47,107 nucleotides of DNA from Pseudomonadota bacterium (GTDB lineage Bacteria > Pseudomonadota > Gammaproteobacteria > Coxiellales > Coxiellaceae): NCBI GenBank assembly GCA_018241585.1, contig JAFEDN010000002.1, positions 1-47,107 on the forward strand, written 5' to 3'. The first letter of the stretch is position 1; the number at the start of each line of letters is the position of its first letter. Positions 43,668 through 47,107 of this stretch are shown one piece after another. The notes below the pieces were generated by a model. It saw only the letters and a program-made list of their open reading frames with translations, was not told the origin of the DNA and did no database searches. A program made the translations under genes and the position numbers.

Positions 43668-45130
43668 TCAAACAGGAACATTTTGTTCGACGTACCAAAA
43701 TTATTGCTACCTTAGGACCAGCCACTGACAATTATGAAGCCTTGTCAGGAATTATTTCAGCCGGAGTCAATGTGGTTCGACTGAATTTTTCTCACGGCAG
43801 TAAGGCTGATCATCAGAACCGCATTGAGTTAATCCGAAAAATAGCGGCCGAACAGCAAAAGGTGATTGGTATTTTAGCCGATTTACAAGGTCCTAAAATA
43901 CGAGTGGCTAATTTTAAAGAAAAATCAGTTTTTTTAAAAAAAGACTCAGTATTTACTTTAGATGCTGAATTAGATGAAAACGCCGGCACGGTCGAACAAG
44001 TCGGAATTGACTATAAAAACTTACCGAATGATGTGAAACCGCAAGATATTCTTTTATTAGATGACGGCCGTCTGAGATTTGAGGTCACTGAAGTAAAAGG
44101 ACCGCGAGTAATATGCCGAGTGGTGACCGGAGGTACATTGTCCAACCATAAAGGCATTAACCGCCTCGGAGGTGGATTAACGGCAGAAGCTTTAACGGAA
44201 AAAGATAAAAGAGATATGCAATTTGCTCTCAGCTTAGGCGTGGATTATATTGCTATTTCTTTTCCAAGAAACGCCCAAGACATGCACAATGCCCGCCGCT
44301 TAATTCAAGAATACTCTAACGGTGAAACCGAAAATTTTACTGGGTTAATTGCCAAGATTGAACGAGCCGAAGCCATCCCCGCTATCGAAGAGATTATCAA
44401 AGCTTGTGAAGGAGTGATGGTAGCCAGAGGCGATTTAGCAGTGGAAATCGGTGACGCTGAAGTCCCCATGGTTCAAAAAGAAATTATTAGACGGGCACGC
44501 CAATTAAATAAGCCGGTGATTATTGCTACCCAAATGATGGAGAGCATGATTAGTAATACAGTGCCCACACGAGCGGAAGTCTCGGATGTGGCTAATGCAG
44601 TTTTGGATAATGTGGATGCAGTGATGCTGTCAGCCGAAACAGCCAGTGGGCAATACCCCATCGCCGTAGTTGAAGCAATGGCTCGAGTATGCCGCGCAGT
44701 TGAGCAACAACCGAGAATGCATCTTTCCCGGCATCGTTTGGAAACTCGTTTTGAACGAGTTGATGAAGCCATTGCTATGGCTACTATGTACACTGCCAAT
44801 CATTTAGATATTACCGCTATTATTACCTTAACCGAATCTGGCCGGACTCCCCTATGGATGTCTCGTATCCGCACAGCTATTCCCATTTATGCTTTAAGCC
44901 GGTCGGTGCGAACATTAGGCAGAATGACTTTATATCGAGATGTGTTCCCGATCAATTTTGATGTGACTCAATATCATTATGCTGATATCAACCGAGAGGC
45001 TATCCGTACTCTCTTCAATTTAGGATTGATTGGTGCAGAAGATTTAATCATCTTAACGACTGGAGATTACGTTGGTGTGACTGGTGCTTCTAATGCAATG
45101 AAGATATTAGAAGTCGATAAAATCATATGA
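43664..45130 (+). CDS. pyk: pyruvate kinase
   Basis: The 488-residue enzyme starts ...RRTKIIATLGPATDN. It has NFSHGSKADH near 42-51, LADLQGPKIRVA near 72-83, the active-site region MVARGDLAVEIG near 251-262 and IIATQMMESMI near 285-295. It makes pyruvate and ATP from phosphoenolpyruvate. It overlaps both neighbours by four bases, indicating one transcript from pgk onward. Confidence 0.97.
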   Translation: MIKQEHFVRRTKIIATLGPATDNYEALSGIISAGVNVVRLNFSHGSKADHQNRIELIRKIAAEQQKVIGILADLQGPKIRVANFKEKSVFLKKDSVFTLDAELDENAGTVEQVGIDYKNLPNDVKPQDILLLDDGRLRFEVTEVKGPRVICRVVTGGTLSNHKGINRLGGGLTAEALTEKDKRDMQFALSLGVDYIAISFPRNAQDMHNARRLIQEYSNGETENFTGLIAKIERAEAIPAIEEIIKACEGVMVARGDLAVEIGDAEVPMVQKEIIRRARQLNKPVIIATQMMESMISNTVPTRAEVSDVANAVLDNVDAVMLSAETASGQYPIAVVEAMARVCRAVEQQPRMHLSRHRLETRFERVDEAIAMATMYTANHLDITAIITLTESGRTPLWMSRIRTAIPIYALSRSVRTLGRMTLYRDVFPINFDVTQYHYADINREAIRTLFNLGLIGAEDLIILTTGDYVGVTGASNAMKILEVDKII

Positions 45131-45324
45131 CCAATAGCTGGACAATGATATTATCTGCGCTGGCCGCCATAATCCTGATATGGTTGCTGGTAAGGACAGT
45201 ACGAACCAATCCTGAAGCTTTTAATAAAGAAAATTTTGGTAAAAGCGCCTATACCATCGGTTTACTCACTCTAATAATCATCGCAGTGATTGTTTTCTGC
45301 GTTGCGATCTTACGTTCAAGTTAA
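45127..45324 (+). CDS. small two-helix membrane protein, 65 residues
   Basis: Two hydrophobic helices (about 8-24 and 42-62) are joined by a charged loop ([18 protein letters not shown]). The ATG overlaps the pyk stop (ATGA) and fba follows 17 bases later, so it is translated with the cluster. Function unknown. The placement suggests a conserved partner of the glycolytic operon, but this could not be checked. Confidence 0.8.
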   Translation: MTNSWTMILSALAAIILIWLLVRTVRTNPEAFNKENFGKSAYTIGLLTLIIIAVIVFCVAILRSS

Positions 45325-45341
45325 AATCGGAGGAAGTTTTT

Positions 45342-46406
45342 ATGCCTTTAATTACTCTACGCCAATTATTAGACCATGCTGCAGAAAATAATTATGGTGT
45401 GCCGGCCTTTAATGTAAACAATTTGGAACAACTCAGAGCAGTAATGGAAGCTGCGGCTGAAGTGGATAGCCCGGTTATTGTACAGGCGTCTGCCGGTGCA
45501 AGAGAATATGCCGGTGCGGTTTTTATCTATCATTTGATCCAGGCCGCTATTCAAGAATGGCCGCAAATACCGGTTTGTATGCATCAAGATCATGGTGGTT
45601 CTCCGGCGATTTGTTTACGGTCGATCCAATTAGGTTTCTCTTCAGTCATGATGGATGGCTCATTAAAAGAAGATATGAAAACGCCCAGTGACTATGAATA
45701 TAACGTCCAAGTTACTCGCAGGGTAGTAGAAATGGCTCACAGCGGAGGTGTTTCGGTAGAAGGCGAACTGGGGGTTTTAGGGTCTTTAGAAACTAAAATG
45801 GCTGCTAAGGAGGATGAATCCGGAGCTGAACGTGAATTGCATGAAAGCGAAATGCTCACTGATCCAGATCAAGCGGCTGACTTTGTTAAAGCCACAGGTG
45901 TAGATGCATTAGCCATTGCCATCGGCACCAGTCATGGGGCCTATAAATTCTCCAGACCTCCCACAGGAGATGTGTTGGTAATTGAACGGATCCGGCAAAT
46001 CCATCAGCGCTTACCTAATACCCATTTGGTTATGCATGGGTCCTCCTCTGTTCCCCAGGATTGGTTGAAAGTCATCAATGAAAATGGTGGTAAGATTAAA
46101 GAAACTTATGGTGTTCCGGTAGCTGAAATCCAAAAAGGAATCCAATCTGGGGTTCGTAAGATTAATATCGATACCGATTTAAGATTAGCTGCAACTGGAG
46201 CGATCCGTAAGTATTTTAACCAATATCCTGATGCTTTTGATCCTCGTAAATATTTAAACGAATCTAAAGTAGCGATGCGGCAAATTTGCAAAGCGCGTTA
46301 TCAAGAATTTGGCGCCGCAGGCCAGGCCAGTAAAATCAGCAAGATATTTTCTTTAGAGCAAATGGCCAAACGTTATAAAGAACAAAAAGTTAGGATCGCA
46401 GAATGA
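45342..46406 (+). CDS. fba: class II fructose-bisphosphate aldolase
   Basis: The 354-residue zinc aldolase has [23 protein letters not shown] at the start (given in part), the metal motif VCMHQDHGG near 78-86, [12 protein letters not shown] near 105-116, VEGELGVLG near 141-149, SHGAYK near 199-204 and MHGSSS near 231-236. The subtype is that of the Calvin-cycle-type enzyme (about 345-355 residues). RBS CGGAGGAAG is strong. It overlaps engB by four bases. Confidence 0.96.
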   Translation: MPLITLRQLLDHAAENNYGVPAFNVNNLEQLRAVMEAAAEVDSPVIVQASAGAREYAGAVFIYHLIQAAIQEWPQIPVCMHQDHGGSPAICLRSIQLGFSSVMMDGSLKEDMKTPSDYEYNVQVTRRVVEMAHSGGVSVEGELGVLGSLETKMAAKEDESGAERELHESEMLTDPDQAADFVKATGVDALAIAIGTSHGAYKFSRPPTGDVLVIERIRQIHQRLPNTHLVMHGSSSVPQDWLKVINENGGKIKETYGVPVAEIQKGIQSGVRKINIDTDLRLAATGAIRKYFNQYPDAFDPRKYLNESKVAMRQICKARYQEFGAAGQASKISKIFSLEQMAKRYKEQKVRIAE

Positions 46407-47011
46407 AACCCCAGCCATGTAAGGGAGGGTATCAATTTTTAAAAAGTGTGGTTGATCTATCGCATTTGCCGCCAGATAAGGGTTGTGAGGTGGCTTTTAT
46501 CGGCCGTTCCAATGCAGGCAAATCTAGTGCAATCAATGCCATAACAGGTATTCGAGGTTTAGCTAGAACCAGCAGTACGCCCGGTCATACTCAGATGATC
46601 AATTTTTTTATAACCGATGAACCTAATCGAAGGTTAGTGGATTTGCCGGGTTATGGTTACGCTAAGGTTCCTCGAACTACTAAGGAACGATGGCAAAAAG
46701 CGATTCATCAATATTTAGAAACCAGAACCAGTCTCAAAGGATTAATTTTGGTTATGGATATACGCCATCCATTGAAAGAATCGGATCAACAATTAATTAG
46801 TTGGACTGTAAAATGTGCAGTTCCAGTGCACATTTTACTAACTAAAGCGGATAAATTATCCCATGCTGAAGCTAAAAAGGTGCTAAAAGAGGTTGTCTCG
46901 GCATTAAATTCATTGGGTCCTAATATCTCGGTACAAATTTTTTCAGCCATGGAACTGGAAGGTAAAGAACAAGCCCAATCCTGCTTAGACCAATGGTTAG
47001 GCTTCCCATAA
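46403..47011 (+). CDS. engB: ribosome biogenesis GTPase EngB (YihA/YsxC)
   Basis: The 202-residue GTPase has G1 GRSNAGKSS near 34-42, G2/G3 region SSTPGHTQ and [11 protein letters not shown] near 78-88, G4 TKAD near 146-149 and a G5-like FSAM near 180. It takes part in large-subunit assembly. Its ATG overlaps the fba stop, and 96 bases remain to the window end. Confidence 0.95.
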   Translation: MKPQPCKGGYQFLKSVVDLSHLPPDKGCEVAFIGRSNAGKSSAINAITGIRGLARTSSTPGHTQMINFFITDEPNRRLVDLPGYGYAKVPRTTKERWQKAIHQYLETRTSLKGLILVMDIRHPLKESDQQLISWTVKCAVPVHILLTKADKLSHAEAKKVLKEVVSALNSLGPNISVQIFSAMELEGKEQAQSCLDQWLGFP

Positions 47012-47057
47012 TAATGTACATAATGGTCAGTAATTTCCGCTTCAGCGAAACATTTCC

Positions 47058-47101
47058 TGATGAGGGATCGCAAGGGAGAGGAGAGCGGAGCGACCTTTCC
47101 C
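47058..47101 (+). repeat. dispersed GATGAGGGATCGC repeat, copy 3
   Basis: Bases 47059-47101 are identical to the reverse complement of 1-43. It lies 47 bases after the engB stop and fills the end of the window. Confidence 0.75.
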
Positions 47102-47107
47102 TTCATT

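Overview
The window looks like chromosome of an AT-rich gammaproteobacterium, most likely of the Legionellales (Legionella/Coxiella/Berkiella-like). This rests on the gene order transketolase, gapA, pgk, pyk, class II aldolase, engB; the lpoA-yraN-gmhA/diaA-dolP block; very large unannotated proteins of effector type; and an OmpA-family protein resembling IcmN/DotK of the Dot/Icm secretion system. Species assignment is inference only. No rRNA, tRNA, CRISPR array or transposase gene was seen.

Layout. (1) 54-3730, minus strand: a membrane-anchored family 2 glycosyltransferase, ubiA, a secreted L,D-transpeptidase and an unknown protein. (2) 3987-5122, plus strand: two small coupled genes of unknown role. 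(3) 5303-7920, minus strand: a lipopolysaccharide core group (WaaC-like heptosyltransferase, a 2-oxoglutarate/iron oxygenase-like protein, WaaE/LgtF-like glycosyltransferase). (4) 8142-33771, plus strand without interruption: a type IVb (R64 thin-pilus/TCP-like) pilus locus. The ATPase, platform protein and three prepilin-like genes come first. Then come two genes foreign to the family, a 955-residue protein with two OTU-protease-like domains and a 4334-residue giant. Then come the PilL-, PilN-, PilO- and PilP-like genes. (5) 33811-34317, minus strand: the IcmN-like OmpA protein. (6) 34396-38116: short lpoA, yraN, gmhA/diaA, dolP and a site-2-type membrane protease. (7) 38113-47011: the carbohydrate cluster tkt, gap, pgk, pyk, a two-helix membrane protein, fbaA and engB. 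It is split between gap and pgk by a small minus-strand gene and a small secreted Cys-containing protein.

The most interesting unit is the 25.6-kb pilus locus. The OTU-like protein and the giant sit where the end of a thin-pilus operon would be expected, are markedly AT-richer than the pilus genes, lack Sec signals and share serine-rich C-terminal tails. The first OTU-like copy has lost its nucleophile (Cys to Ser) and its C-terminal His, while the second keeps both. I infer an accessory cargo/effector module transcribed with the pilus. Whether it leaves the cell by the pilus, by a Dot/Icm apparatus, or not at all cannot be read from the DNA. A clean sigma-70-like promoter with a seven-G run in its spacer, next to a MITE-like palindrome, lies ahead of the first pilus gene.

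Dispersed repeats are frequent between genes: at least three elements with GTCATTGCGA-type ends, a 43-base repeat found identically and inverted at both window ends with a third variant copy, and a shorter repeat pair at 7054 and 41275.
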